Source: Smallanthus sonchifolius
Lineage: Eukaryota > Streptophyta > Magnoliopsida > Asterales > Asteraceae
Direction of reading: 5' to 3'
Assembly (NCBI GenBank): GCA_023525975.1
Contig: CM042021.1
Location: 103,585,501 to 103,649,500 of the forward strand
Length of the DNA: 64,000 bases
Positions 23,612 through 34,063 of this stretch are shown piece after piece. A program made the translations under genes and the position numbers. The notes below the pieces were generated by a model, which saw only the letters and a program-made list of their open reading frames with translations, did not search any database and was not told the origin of the DNA. Position 1 is the stretch's first letter; each line of letters opens with the position of its first letter.

Positions 23612-23895
23612 TGGGGGAGAAACATGCATACAAACGAACATTCTTTTACTGTTTTCCCGTTGGGGAGAAACATGCATACAAACGAGTATTCTTTTACTTG
23701 TTTTCCCATTGGGGAGAAACATGCATACAAACAAACATCATTTTACTTGTTTTCCCGTTGGGGAGAAACATGCATACAAACGAACATCATTTTACTTGTT
23801 TTCCCATTGGGGAGAAACATGCTTGCAGACAAACATATTTTTACTTGTTTTTCCGTTGGGGAGAAGCAGGCACACAAACAAACATGGGTCGCATA
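23612..23895 (+). repeat. 49 bp tandem repeat, about 5.8 copies
   Basis: The word ggggagaaacatgcatacaa recurs at 49 bp spacing (about 23613, 23662, 23711, 23760, 23809, 23858), each copy followed by a T-rich stretch and ttttcccgttg. Because 49 is not a multiple of three, the array reads through all three plus frames. This creates overlapping spurious ORFs with periodic MHTNEH/FPLGRN-like words. Confidence 0.9.
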
Positions 23896-24862
23896 GTATT
23901 TCACTACCACTTGTGTACTTAAGCGTAAACTCTATCATGAAAGTCCTCACATCGAACCGTTAATATGGACTTAGCGAGGTAATGTTTAGTAGTACTACTG
24001 GGTTTGACAAATCACACCCCGGCTAGTCGTCTAGTTCGATTGGAGGTTGAACGGGTGTAATATTGATCTAAACACATTCTCCATGGTTGATAGACCTGGT
24101 TGATAGACCTGGCGGGAGGCATTCAAACACAAACAGTCAGCTTCGGTTATGAGCGCTTAGAGTAACTTGTACATTGTCTAGCTAGCAATAGGTGTGACTT
24201 ACGTATGTGGATCCTGTAAACACACAAACAATTTATTTACTTACAAACCTGTGAACTCACCAACCTCGTGTTGACACTTTTTCTTACATGTTTCTCAGGT
24301 CGTTAAGGCATAGGTTGCACACATAGGACATGCATGGAGTCCTACTGTCATTGCATTCTTATGCAAGCATTTAAAAACAATTCACTTGTTTTTATTAAAC
24401 TAAACTTGGGCGCGTTTGCTCTGCGCATTTAATTATTTGTTTAAATGCTTCCGCACTCACTCTGAACTATTATGATATTTCATTTGTGTCCCATATAGTG
24501 TCGTTTGATGTAACTAATGTCTGAGATCCTAGTATGTCACACACCTAACGGTAAAACTCCGTTAGTGGAATTTGGGGGTGTGACAGCCAAAGGCTTAGCA
24601 GTCCGCCATAGGGCTGAGTCATCAAACACGCGTCTGATGACATGTCATTCTCTCATGATTGTCTTTCTCATCACGTAGTGGACCGCCAGGACCTTGGTAG
24701 CGGTCCACTACCGACCTAATTTCAAAATTCTCCATTTTTAACCCTTGATCTTTTTTATAATTACAATTCCACTCCTTCTACTTTTGGGGACTTATCTCTT
24801 TTAGCCCCTGAACTTTAGAATGTTGGCACTTCTAGTCCTCATGGAAATTTTGAGGTGTTACA

Positions 24863-24935
24863 AATCCCCCCTCCTTTAGGAAATTTCGTTCTCGAAATTT
24901 AGAAATACTTCTTCAACCGAATGATTATACTTAGG
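24863..24935 (-). other. Polypurine tract and pol 3' end remnant
   Basis: The minus strand reads a purine-rich tract (reverse complement of aatcccccctcctttagg) directly before the LTR start at 24862. The adjacent aaatttcgttctcgaaattt is of the kind that follows the integrase stop in Tekay-type elements. Pol itself is missing. Confidence 0.6.
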
Positions 24936-25130
24936 GTACACTTTGTAAACTAGGATGATTATCTTTCTAGAGAAGTACCTCAAACTAAAATGTTCTCAGG
25001 GGGTCCAGGAGGGATTTATACACCACTCTTTCCTTAGACAGAACGTTCAGTTTGCCAGATAACTACATACCGGTTGGATGGTTACCCTCTTATTACATTG
25101 ACGTGATATCAAAACATATAGCGCAAAGGA
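24936..25130 (-). repeat. Ty3 leader-like block, displaced downstream of gag
   Basis: The words ggatttatacaccactcttt and ccagataactacataccgg match the internal leader of the Tekay-like element at about 15830-15895, which there lies between primer site and gag. Here the block lies between gag and the polypurine tract, so the element is recombinant. A third version is at 58495-58640. Confidence 0.6.
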
Positions 25131-25249
25131 ATTCTCTATCTCTTTTAAAAAAAAATTCTAAATTTTCTCTCAAGGATAACCACGTAGTTTATATATATAA
25201 TTTAAATACTATTCTTTATTATCCTGTAAGAAACGTACCTATTCTTCTC

Positions 25250-26404
25250 ATTCTTGTCTTCCTCCCAAGATATATGCATGTCCTTTGGCTCCACCACCAA
25301 CCTTGGCTATCTTTGGACAATTATACTTATAATGTCTTATTTCGTTACAATTATGACACTTGTTATTTGGGCGGTATTTTGCAATATGCCTTTCTTGTTG
25401 ACATTTATGACATATGATTCCTTGGGTACCTCTTCCCTAGTTGTCTCCTTCTCTTCTTGGGATTTTGTTATCAACGGGTTCATGTGCTATGCTCTCCAAA
25501 CTTCTCTTTTTATCCGCCTCCTAAGCTTATATCGCATCATACATTACCGCACTAAGCTGTACTGCCGAATCTATGGTTTCAGGTGCGGTAGTCTTTACTA
25601 AGGTTTGAACTTTTGGTGGTAAACCTTGCATATAACACTTAATCCTCCTAGATTCAGGAGTCACCAGATGTGGCACCAGCTTGGCCATCTCATTGAATTT
25701 GCTGGTATATTCCTTATGGATAAGGTTTCCAGCTTCAAATCAGTGAAACTCTGTTTCCATCTTGTCCACGACATTCTGTGTACAGTATCTATTGACCACC
25801 AATGCCTTCAGATCATCCCATTTAATCCTATCTGTATATTCCTCTCCTTTAGTTTGTTTGACTGACTCCCACCAGTCAAGTGCATCTTCCTTGAACGAAT
25901 GTGCAGCAAATTTAACCGCTTGACCAGGTCTGCATTCACTCATTTTGATTACGTCATCCATAGAAGTTATCCACAGCATGGCTGTAATGACATTCTTCTT
26001 GTCGTTATTTTCTCCCATGCTTTGGTTTGTAATCACAACAGTTTCAGGGGTTCGAATAGCACCACTATATTTCTTACAGGATTGGTATGAATAGTATCCT
26101 CTACTCGTGGTTTTCCACCACTAGCTCCTTCATTTCTGTCTCCCTGATTACCGGAACCCATTCTTCTATGGAAAGCATCATTAATGATTCCTGGTAGTGT
26201 TGCTTGGAGTACTTTGGTGACCTCAGATGCCATCGCTCCTTGAAACTGGGATCCTGTCATAATCACCTCCTCCGTATGTTGCTCAGGTTCAACATTGGTA
26301 TTTGGTTCTACGTTCGGGTCAGCATTCGTCGTATCACAGGTACAAGATCTAGTATTTGGTGTCCTACCCCTACCACTGCCTCGTCCTCTACCTCTTCCTA
26401 CCAT
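25250..26404 (-). pseudogene. Gag of a Ty3 element, minus strand
   Basis: The frame from ATG 26404 begins with an RG-rich stretch (MVGRGRGRGSGRGRTPNT), continues with an acidic linker, and after a frameshift near 26036 gives the capsid (FKEDALDWWESVKQTKGEEY, about 25840-25900). Further stops follow. At about 25290-25410 two zinc-knuckle remnants can be read (CHKCQQERHIAKYRP and CHNCNEIRHYKYNCP). Protease, RT and integrase are absent, the primer site and 5' LTR are upstream (26649 onward), so this is a deleted, gag-only copy. Confidence 0.75.
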
Positions 26405-26648
26405 TTGTACCTACACATAGATGTATGACATCAGAATTCGTATAACTGTTGATAATCCAGAAAATCAGAAATTAATAACATTTGGCCAAGAATGCAATTA
26501 ATTGTTTGTTTTTATGGTATTACCCGTTATATTTATAATGAAAGTCAACATTTCAGCCTATGACATATCCTATGGCATTCCAGCTAACTTACAGAACCCT
26601 AGTTTAAGTTTAGATACTAAACCTTAGTACCTAAATCCCTTAAACTGA

Positions 26649-26661
26649 GGCTCTGATACCA
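26649..26661 (-). other. tRNA-Met-type primer binding site
   Basis: The plus strand ggctctgatacca is the reverse complement of TGGTATCAGAGCC. It lies four bases from the LTR start at 26665 and orients the gag-only Ty3 element to the minus strand. Confidence 0.85.
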
Positions 26662-26664
26662 ACT

Positions 26665-27376
26665 TGTCACACCCCGGTCCCAGGCACCGGTTAGACGTGA
26701 CGTATGGAACAGAACACACAGCGGAAGCTAAACCATAAACCTCTTTCATTAATAACTAAAGTGTTTTACATCATGAATCGAACTTCTATTACAAACTAAA
26801 CTAACACATCAAACATCAGTCCCTGTCAAGGAACTCAAAACATCACAGGCCTTGCAACTCTTCCAAGCATGCCTACATCTATTACACGATCCTCTGACCA
26901 TCCAAACAACTATCCACATCTATTATCTACCTGGAATGCCATCTAACAATCCACCTGCAATAACTTTAAAATAATAAAAGCAACTGGGTCAACATAAGTT
27001 GGTGAGTTCGTGAACCTTTACCACATGGTTGTTATTCGTTCATCAACAATCCCATGTCCCACCCATTAGTACACAAACTAATAAACTTTTTATATATATA
27101 TATATATATATGTAACTGGCCAACCGTTCCCAGCCACTGGTGCACAACACCGGTATAAAATAGGCAAATCATCCCACATCACTGGTCCTACCACACCAGC
27201 AACATGAGATAATTGTTCCACCTGTAGGTCCCAGCCTCTCTCGAAACGTATAAACTCAATACACATTATATATACTTGGAATAGAGAATTACTTATCAGA
27301 CATGTTTCAAATAACAACTGTGTAATCAAATACACATTCCAATTCAGAGGAACTCACCTGAACAATATTTCAGTTT
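26665..27376 (-). repeat. 5' LTR (partial) of the gag-only Ty3 element
   Basis: It starts tgtcacaccccggtcccagg next to the primer site. The end at about 27376 is placed where its similarity to 21061-21124 stops. It contains a (TA)n tract. The expected ...ttaca end was not found, so the LTR is truncated. Confidence 0.6.
27090..27112. repeat. (TA)n microsatellite
   Basis: An alternating TA tract of about 22 bp lies inside the partial LTR. Confidence 0.9.
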
Positions 27377-27676
27377 AAATAAAAGTTAAGTGTTTTCAAA
27401 AGGATGCACTGTGATGAGAACCAACTGTAGGGTGCCTGGTTGGGGCCTTACATAACTGGCCGTTCAAACGTGTTGACTAGTTAACCCTATGCATCAAGTT
27501 TACGATCGCTTAAACGATGAAATTCACTATTATCGCCATCTTCATCACTATCGGGCCGCTAAAACTTAATTTTTCTTGTTTAAACTTAAAAAATTACTTT
27601 AGCCTAAAACCGATACAACGGTCTAACCCGGTATCTAAACAAATAAACAAAAAATAATCTTTATTTTTTAATGGAC
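27377..27676. other. Unassigned spacer
   Basis: About 300 bp lie between the partial LTR and the SINE. I see no ORF with coding character, no inverted repeat and no match to other parts of the window. Confidence 0.5.
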
Positions 27677-27686
27677 TAATAAACTA

Positions 27687-27958
27687 TAGCCAATGAGTCC
27701 TAGATCAACTGGTTTAGAAGTAGGTACCCTCATGGCTTCCAATGTGGAGATCATGGGTTCGAGTCTCACTTGATGTAAAATATTATCAGATGGGCCTGGG
27801 GTTTTACCACAGTTGGCCTTCAAGTGGCGGGTTTCCCTTGGAATGGTGGGCGGGCCGGGTCACCAGCGTTGTCTGCGTTCGCGGGAGTGGGTGGCTTTTC
27901 GCCATTGGGTTTCCCCGGGTGACCAGTCATATGGTATTCGTTGGCCGTTAAAAAAAAT
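27687..27958 (+). mobile_element. tRNA-derived SINE
   Basis: The 5' part contains an A-box-like tagatcaactgg and a B-box gggttcgagtctc (about 27752-27764), the internal pol III promoter of a tRNA-derived SINE. A GC-rich body and a short A tail (27950-27957) follow. The word taataaacta precedes the element (27677-27686) and follows the tail (27959-27968), giving the variable-length target duplication expected of LINE-mobilised retroposition. It lies about 200 bp upstream of the presumed first exon of the DEP/DUF547 gene. Confidence 0.8.
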
Positions 27959-28129
27959 TAATAAACTACAATATTATAACTTGAAAACTGAAACTGTTCC
28001 CTCAAATTACAATCAAACTACGGGGGTCCTTTCCGTAAACCATCAGAAAAGCGAAGGACTTTTATCGTAAGTTATAAGTTAACGAGACTTGTCTGCGAAA
28101 CAAGTTCCCGCTTTCCGTCAAAATCACAC

Positions 28130-28279
28130 AAAACCCAAATATTCAATTCCAACGACGAACGGTTTCATTCCTTCTCGCAAATTTAATCACTTTCTTCTTC
28201 GATTTAATCTCCGTTAAACCCTCATTAATTCTTCGTTTCATCTCCGCCAATTCGTTCAACCTTATTGTAACCTAGATCT
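28130..28279 (+). other. Probable 5'UTR exon 1 of the glutaredoxin/DEP/DUF547 gene
   Basis: A C/T-rich stretch (ttcattccttctcgcaaatt and similar) looks like a plant 5'UTR and ends at a strong donor, agatct|gtaagt (28279/28280). The matching acceptor would be tgcaacag (34751-34758), 90 bp before the start codon. The transcription start is not visible, so the left edge is a guess. Evidence is splice-site grammar and composition only. Confidence 0.4.
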
Positions 28280-28711
28280 GTAAGTTCTCTCCACTCTCGG
28301 TTTCTTATCACGTGATTGTTGTGTTACAATTTTGTTTCAGTTGGTTAATAGGATCGTAAATTGATGTTTTTGATTGGTTTCTGTCACATTTTTGATGAAT
28401 TGGCGTGCAGATTTGTGGATTATTTTGGTTGTTATGATCAATTTCTCGTGCTCGAGGGTTTTTGTTTTGTGCGAAATGAAATTTGAACGGATAGGGTTAG
28501 CATTCAGCAGCTATGATGTTGTGAAAGCAGTAAAATGTTATTTATTCATGGTTTGATAATTTAATCTGCCATTAATTGGATAAAAATTGGAAGATTATTC
28601 AAAATCTAACTTAGCCCTAGCATGTTTTAGTGTTTTTCTGTCATCTGTCTGTGGTTTCTCAAAGCATCATTGGTGCTTTGATGGTCACTGTAGCTTAGAA
28701 GTTACATTTTG

Positions 28712-28913
28712 TGTTAGGATAAGAAATTGAGAAGAATCGAAAGAGAGAGAAACAGTCAATTCATTATCGAGATGAGTTCTTACAAGATGGTTACAACGAC
28801 TTATAACGATCACCGTTGCATATTTCTAACTGTTTACAAATTACACCCTCAAAATGATAATATTGACAAAACAAGTCCTTGTACTTATTACAATTATCAA
28901 ATGACATGCAACA
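28712..28913 (-). repeat. 3' LTR of the chromovirus
   Basis: TG...CA ends (tgttaggataag to gacatgcaaca), bordered by ttttg outside and by the reverse complement of a purine tract inside. Confidence 0.92.
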
Positions 28914-28940
28914 AAACTCCCTCCTTTAACATTCTTGACC

Positions 28941-30487
28941 TCAAGAATTAACGTTAAAATCTGGATATTTAGCCATAAACTCAGTAGCATCCTCCCATGT
29001 AGAGTCATGGCTAGGTAAATTCTGCCATTGCACCAAGAACTTGACTATAGGACGATTACCCTTTCTAGCTAGCTTCCTGTCTAAAATAGCCAAAGGCTGC
29101 AATAATGGATCAGCATGAGTAGGTAATGGAACTTGATTAGGACGAGGACCATAAGCCTGTTTTAACAGTGAAACATGAAATGTGGGATGCAATTGAGACC
29201 CGGAGGGTAAATCCAAAGTATAAGCAGCTGATCCAATCTTTTTAATGATCTTAAATGGGCCATAATACTTTTGTGACAACTTAGAATATCTGTGCAGCCT
29301 CAAAGAAGTTTGGACATATGGTTGTAATTTGAGATACACCCAATCATCCACCTGAAAATTCCTGTCACTGCGTTTCAAATCAGCAAACTGTTTCATTCTG
29401 TTCCTGGCCCTTTCCAAAGAATGTTTTAATGTTGCAATCATGTCTTCCCTGCTCTTAAACCATTCTTCCAAATCAGCAACTTCAGTATTACAAGGAATAT
29501 AGGGTAATTGGATTGGAGGACTAACACCATATAAAGCTTTGAAAGGTATCATCTTAATGGAAGAATGCCAAGTAGTGTTATACCACCATTCAGCTAAAGA
29601 AAACCATTTCATCCAAGTAGTAGGAGCTGTCATAACCATACACCTCAAATAAGTTTCTAAGCACCTATTTAAAACTTCAGTTTGTCCTTCTGACTGAGGG
29701 TGGTAAGCAGTAGAGAGGGCTTGATCAATGCCTTGTAGTTTCAAAAATTCAAAAAAAATCTGCTTAGAAATAGAGGATCTTTATCAGACACCACAGTCTG
29801 TGGACAGCCATGCAATTTAAAGACATTATCCAAGACAACTTGAGCCACATTTACTGCTGTAAAAGGATGTTTTAGTGGCATAAAGTGCCCAAACTTGGTA
29901 AATCTATCCACAACAACCAAAATAGTGTCCTTGCCACTAGACATGGGTAGCCCACTAATAAAATCCATAGAGATATCAGTAAAAATAGATTGAGGGACAG
30001 GTAAGGGATTTAATAATCCTGGAGTAGCAACAGTTTCATACTTGGCCTTTAAGCAAATATCACAAGTTTTGATCATTTGTTTCACATCTTTAGTTGCTCC
30101 CTTCCAATAGAACATATCTCTAAACCTTTGTATAGTTGGATGCATACCTGAATGTCCACCCAAAGCAGAAGCATGACACAATAAGAGAATCTCTTGCCTC
30201 AAGTCAGGTTGTGTACCAATCCACAGTTTAGCTTTTGTTGTTAAAAGATTGCCATCCCAAGATAGATGTTTAATACTTTCCCCATTAGATAATCTGTGGA
30301 TCAATTGTTGAGCAGTAACATCTTGAGCCCAATGAGCTTTAATTTTGGCCAACAATAAAGGATCATAAGAAGATACTGCTAATTGAAACAGTGTTGACCC
30401 ATGAACTCTAGAAAGAGCATCAGCAGCATTGTTGTCTATACCCTTTTTGTAAACAATATAATAATCATATCCTATCAATTTACTCAA
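28941..30487 (-). pseudogene. Integrase with chromodomain of the chromovirus
   Basis: The first frame (30487-29741) ends the RNase H (IVYKKGIDNNAADALSR) and holds the integrase zinc-binding domain (HASALGGHSG...CDICLKAKYE) and core (FTDISMDFISGLPMSSGKD, with the first catalytic Asp). A one-base shift in a T-run at about 29745-29755 moves into 29744-28941. That frame has the rest of the core (STAYHPQSEGQTEVLNRCLE, with the catalytic Glu), the C-terminal domain and a chromodomain (VKFLVQWQNLPSHDSTWEDA). The chromodomain is expected to steer integration to marked chromatin. Apart from the frameshift the domain set looks complete. Confidence 0.88.
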
Positions 30488-30603
30488 CCAAGTGTGCTAT
30501 AATGGAGTTGTGATCTTCTGTTCTAAAAGGTGTTTGAGACTCTTTTGATCAGTCTTAATAGTGAAATGTTTCACTATAAGATATTGATGCCAATGCTTCA
30601 CTA

Positions 30604-31764
30604 CTAATAAGATTGCCAATAGTTCTTTTTCATAAACTGAAGAGCACATTGCCTTGCAGATAAGGCTTTGGTAACAAAAGCAATGGGATGATTGTTTTGC
30701 ATTAAGACATCACCCATGCCCTTAGAACTTGCATCAGTTTCCACCACAAATTCCTGAGACCAATCAGGGAGTGCCAACACAGGAGCTTGTATCAAAGCTG
30801 CTTTAAGACTATCAAATGCTTTTTAAGCTTCTATGGACCAACAGAAAGCATCTTTCTGCAACAGATTAGTTAATGGCTTAGCAATGACACCATAAGAAGA
30901 TATAAATCGTCTATAATAACCAGTCAAGCCCAGAAATCCCCGAAGCTGTTTCACATTAGTAGGAATAGGCCAAGTCTTGACTGCTTTAATTTTGGAAGGG
31001 TTAGTTGGTACACCTGCTTTAGAAATCACATGACCAAGATATTCAACTTGGGAGCCAGCAAAACTGCACTTAGACCTTTTTACATATAATTGGTGATCTC
31101 TAAATAATTGCAAAACCTCCTTCAAACCTTCCACATGCTGCTGGATGTTCTTGCTATAAACTAGCACATCATCAAAGAAGATCAAAACAGATTTCCTCAA
31201 TAATTTGTGGAATACTGAATTCATTAAACCTTGAAAGGTTGCAGGTGCATTTGTCAAACCAAAAGGGAGTACCAAGAATTCAAACAACCCCTGATGAGTC
31301 CTAAAGGCAGTCTTATGAATGTCATTTTCATACATTCTAACCTGATGATACCCAGACCTCTAGTCTAATTTGGAAAAAATTTCAGCCCCACCCACTTCCT
31401 CCAATAATTCTTCAATTAAAGGTATATGGAATCTGTTCTTAACAGTTTGTTCATTTAACTTCCTGTAATCCACACATAATCTCCATGTACCATCTTTTTT
31501 TTTAACTAAAACCACAGGTGATGCAAAAGAACTTACACTTTCTCTAATAATGCCCATATCCAACATTTCTTGTACCATAGTTTCAATAACATTTTTCCGC
31601 CCCCCTGGGTATCTATAAGCTTTCTGATTAATAGTGATTGATTCATCAATCAATTGGATTTTATGATTGCAGCTTCTATCTGGAGGTAATGTAGTAGGAG
31701 TTTGTTTTTGGTGCAATGAGAAGTATTCTCCTACACATAATTGTAAATTCAAGCATTTATACAT
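30604..31764 (-). pseudogene. Reverse transcriptase and RNase H of the chromovirus
   Basis: The frames 31764-31360, 31335-30823 and 30795-30604 belong together, separated by single stops. They carry LPPDRSCNHKIQL, VLVKKKDGTWRLCVDYRKLN, FEFLVLPFGLTNAPATFQ, the catalytic FFDDVLVYS, YLGHVISKAG, LRGFLGLTGYYRRFIS and the RNase H start FVVETDASSKGMG. The RT box has FFDD instead of the more common YIDD or FFDDIL; this is within known Ty3 variation. The region upstream of LPPDR (residues before the RT) is in the inverted segment, so pol is not continuous. Confidence 0.87.
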
Positions 31765-32443
31765 TCTTGAAATTCATGGAGATGATGAAGGTGTGGAAGA
31801 TGATATTCAAGGTGAATTACATGAATTAGAAGTGGATGCTCAGATTTCTATTCATGCTATTACTAGGGTTAGTTCTTTTTCTACTATGAGAGTAGTTGGT
31901 ACCATTGGAACTAGACAAATACAGATTTTAATTGATTCAGGTTCTACACATAATTTTGTAGACTCCAAATTAGCTTCTAAATTACAATGTCCTACTAAAG
32001 AGGTTTCCCAAGTGAAGGTCATGGTTGCTAATGGGAAAGAATTAGATTGTAATCAATTGTGTCAAGATTTCCAATGGTTAATGCAAGATGCTTGGTTTAA
32101 AACTGATGTGTTGTTATTGCCTTTAGACAATTATGATATGGTCTTAGGCATACAATGGCTGCAGTCCTTAGATGATATAGTCTGGAATTTTAAGAAACTG
32201 ACAATGCAGTTTAAAGTGGATTAAAAGGTTATTGTGTTGAAAGGCACTAATAAGAATGGCATGTCTTTATGTTCTATTGAAAAGTTATCTAATATGCTTC
32301 ACAAAGACAGTCCAGTGGTTCAACTTCAACTGTTTAGTTTACAAAACAGTGCAGAAGGACCATTTCAGCATCAGCCTAAAATAATAGAAGAAATACCTAG
32401 GATTATATCTGATCTGTTACAACTTTATGATGATGTGTTCCAA
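31701..32443 (+). pseudogene. Inverted gag-knuckle/protease segment inside the chromovirus
   Basis: On the plus strand, opposite to the rest of the element, the frame 31667-32224 reads a zinc knuckle (GVCFWCNEKYSPTHNCK), then an aspartic protease (ILIDSGSTHNFVDSKLA and NYDMVLGIQWL), followed by the linker towards RT (IIEEIPRIISDLLQLYDDVF at about 32382-32440). On the minus strand gag stops at KVAEEKRA near 32450 and RT starts at TPTTLPPDRSC near 31700. Flipping the segment would restore the usual gag-knuckle-protease-RT order, so this is a simple inversion of about 743 bp with breakpoints within a few bases of 31701 and 32443. Confidence 0.85.
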
Positions 32444-32447
32444 CCCT

Positions 32448-33330
32448 TAGCTCTTTTTTCCTCAGCAACCTTAGCAGGCACTTTTTTTACATTTTTTTAC
32501 ATCTTATTGGCTGGTGGTGTTGGCAATAAGGCCAAGGTATTGGTTGGATTCATCACACTTTTACTATTCACTATTGAACTAGACTTAATCATAGCAGTAT
32601 TATTAGAATTAATAACACCAACCTTCTTGCATTCTTTATCACCAAATAAGGTTGAATAAACCACCTGCTGTTGTTTAGCCATGGCTATGGCATCCCTCAT
32701 AGTTCTTGGTTTGAAAATTTTAACCAAACAACGAATTTCTGGTTTAAGCCCCCCAACAAAAAAACTGGCCGCATATTCATCCGTTAATTTCACTCTATTA
32801 AGCAAGGTATCGAACTCTTTAGTATAGTCAGAAAGAGAACCTGTTTGATTAAGGTTTTTCAATTCTTCCATTGGATCTTCAGATAAACGATTAGAGAACC
32901 TGTTAACTGCTGATCGGGAATACTCATCCCAAGTATGTCATCTACAGACCGATTTTGACTATCAACATAGCCTTGATGCCATTCCAAAGCTGCACCTTCC
33001 AAATTGATAACAACATAATGCACTTTTGCAATGTCAGGAGTTCTATCCACCGCAAAGAAGTGATTACAACGAATGATCCATCCTTCCACTTCATCGCCAT
33101 TGAATTTAGGGAAATCCAAACGCCCCGTACGTACCATTCGATGTTCGTGTTGACCCGCCCTATCATTGGTCAATTTGTTATTGATTTCCGTCATCTGAGA
33201 CACTAAAGTCGTCATGCTAAGTTGTAACAATCTGATTGCTTCCGAATTTTGCTCTAATGTCGCTTGTTGTCCTTGAATCGAAGTCGCATTTTCCTGAACT
33301 AATACCGCTCCATCTCTTGAAGCCTCGCCG
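32448..33330 (-). pseudogene. Gag of the chromovirus (N-terminal part)
   Basis: The frame 33230-32859 contains the start of gag (RTGRLDFPKFNGDEVEGWII and HFFAVDRTPDIAKVHYVVIN). After a shift near 32860, 32871-32497 gives MEELKNLNQTGSLSDYTKEF and FFVGGLKPEIRCLVKIFKPR. The zinc knuckle that should follow has been carried into the inverted segment. The upstream part (33230-33330) shows a frame break near the expected start codon. Confidence 0.82.
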
Positions 33331-33370
33331 TCATCGTTAAATCACTGAATTGAGCTCCGAATGAATCGGT

Positions 33371-33383
33371 GGCTCTGATACCA
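33371..33383 (-). other. tRNA-Met-type primer binding site of the chromovirus
   Basis: The plus strand ggctctgatacca abuts the LTR start at 33385; its reverse complement is the Met-type primer site TGGTATCAGAGCC. Confidence 0.88.
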
Positions 33384-33384
33384 A

Positions 33385-33586
33385 TGTTAGGATAAGAAAT
33401 TGAGAAGAATCGAAAGAGAGAGAAACAGTCAATTCATTATCCAGATGAGTTCTTACAAGATGGTTACAACGACTTATAACGATCACCGTTGCATATTTCT
33501 AACTGTTTACAAATTACACCCTCAAAATGATAATATTGACAAAACAAGTCCTTGTACTTATTACAATTATCAAATGACATGTAACA
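33385..33586 (-). repeat. 5' LTR of the chromovirus
   Basis: It is a direct repeat of 28712-28913 with about two differences (cgagatgag/ccagatgag and catgcaaca/catgtaaca), followed by the target duplication ttttg. Confidence 0.92.
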
Positions 33587-33739
33587 TTTTGCTTTTCATA
33601 TTTTAGTATATTGATATGTTCTATGTAATCTAGCTTTAAGTTGTCATATGATAATCAAATTGGCATAAATCGTTTTATATAGGAGGTCATGAACAGACAG
33701 TGAACATAGGTTAAGTTGTTATTCGTATAGAGTAGTGAA

Positions 33740-34063
33740 CTATGTTGTCAAAAGTGCACAAGGCACGCTCCTAGGCACAGCCCAGAGCAGTCTTGTCGCC
33801 TCGCTTCAAAAGCCCCATTTTCAGGCCAAGTTCCTACCAAATTCTGGCTAAAAATCTTCTAAACGGGTCTTAAATTACACTAGCTCTAAACAAGCCTGAA
33901 ATCAACCTAAAACAGCCTAAACTAGCCTACAGCATGTCTAAAATCCCTAAAAATAGTATTCTATTTTTAAGTGCCTTGTGCCTAGGCTCCAGTCGAGGCC
34001 TATGCGCCTTGAGTGTGCCTAGCCTATGCGTCTTGAGTGTGCCTATGCGCCTTGACAACATAG
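33740..34063. mobile_element. hAT-type MITE in the 5'UTR intron
   Basis: The element starts ctatgttgtcaaaag and ends cttgacaacatag, with the 8 bp duplication gtagtgaa at 33732-33739 and 34064-34071. The interior is rich in gcgcctt and tctaaac/cctaaac words and is related to the element at 37324-37637. There is no coding capacity. Confidence 0.88.

Larger units (their letters stand above)
21583..24585 (-). repeat. Large LTR-like block (probable solo LTR) inserted in the Ty3 LTR
   Basis: The block starts tgacattcgac and ends ttgggggtgtgaca, so read on the minus strand it is TGTCACACCCCC...TGTCA, a typical Ty3 LTR end pair. It has no gag or pol. Its length (3.0 kb) would be normal for a Tekay-type LTR. 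I could not find a matching 5 bp target duplication, so the left boundary in particular is uncertain. The ORF of 127 codons at 22433 and the short ones at 23485-23963 are not genes. Confidence 0.5.
21030..24862 (-). repeat. 3' LTR of a Ty3 element (minus strand), interrupted by a 3 kb LTR block
   Basis: The right edge is clear: gaggtgttaca at 24862 is followed by the reverse complement of a purine tract (aatcccccctccttt). The left edge is cut at about 21030 by the Tat-like gag. A word at 21061-21124 (ataacaactgtgtaatcaaa) recurs at 27309-27376 in the 5' LTR of the same family. Both flanks of the inner block (21420-21580 and 24590-24730) carry the same agcggaccgttaac-type motif, showing that they were once continuous. 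Confidence 0.6.
28712..33586 (-). mobile_element. Nearly complete chromovirus (Reina-like), minus strand, with internal inversion
   Basis: Two 202 bp LTRs (28712-28913 and 33385-33586) differ at only two positions that I can see, and the 5 bp word ttttg flanks the element (28707-28711 and 33587-33591). A Met-type primer site (33371-33383) and a polypurine tract (28914-28935) fit the minus orientation. Gag, RT, RNase H, integrase and a chromodomain are present. Small size, short LTRs and chromodomain suggest the Reina lineage. A central segment (about 31701-32443) is inverted. The element lies in the presumed 5'UTR intron of the DEP/DUF547 gene, antisense to it. Confidence 0.9.

Noticed and set aside
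23612..23895. CRISPR-like array
   Set aside because: The units are contiguous 49 bp tandem copies without unique spacers, and the DNA is plant.
23485..23963. Three overlapping ORFs with repeated peptides, at first sight a repeat protein
   Set aside because: They arise from a 49 bp tandem repeat open in all frames inside an LTR.
21578..24590. Target duplication for the 3 kb LTR block
   Set aside because: The 5 bp words at the two edges (tgagg and gccaa) do not match, so I do not claim one.
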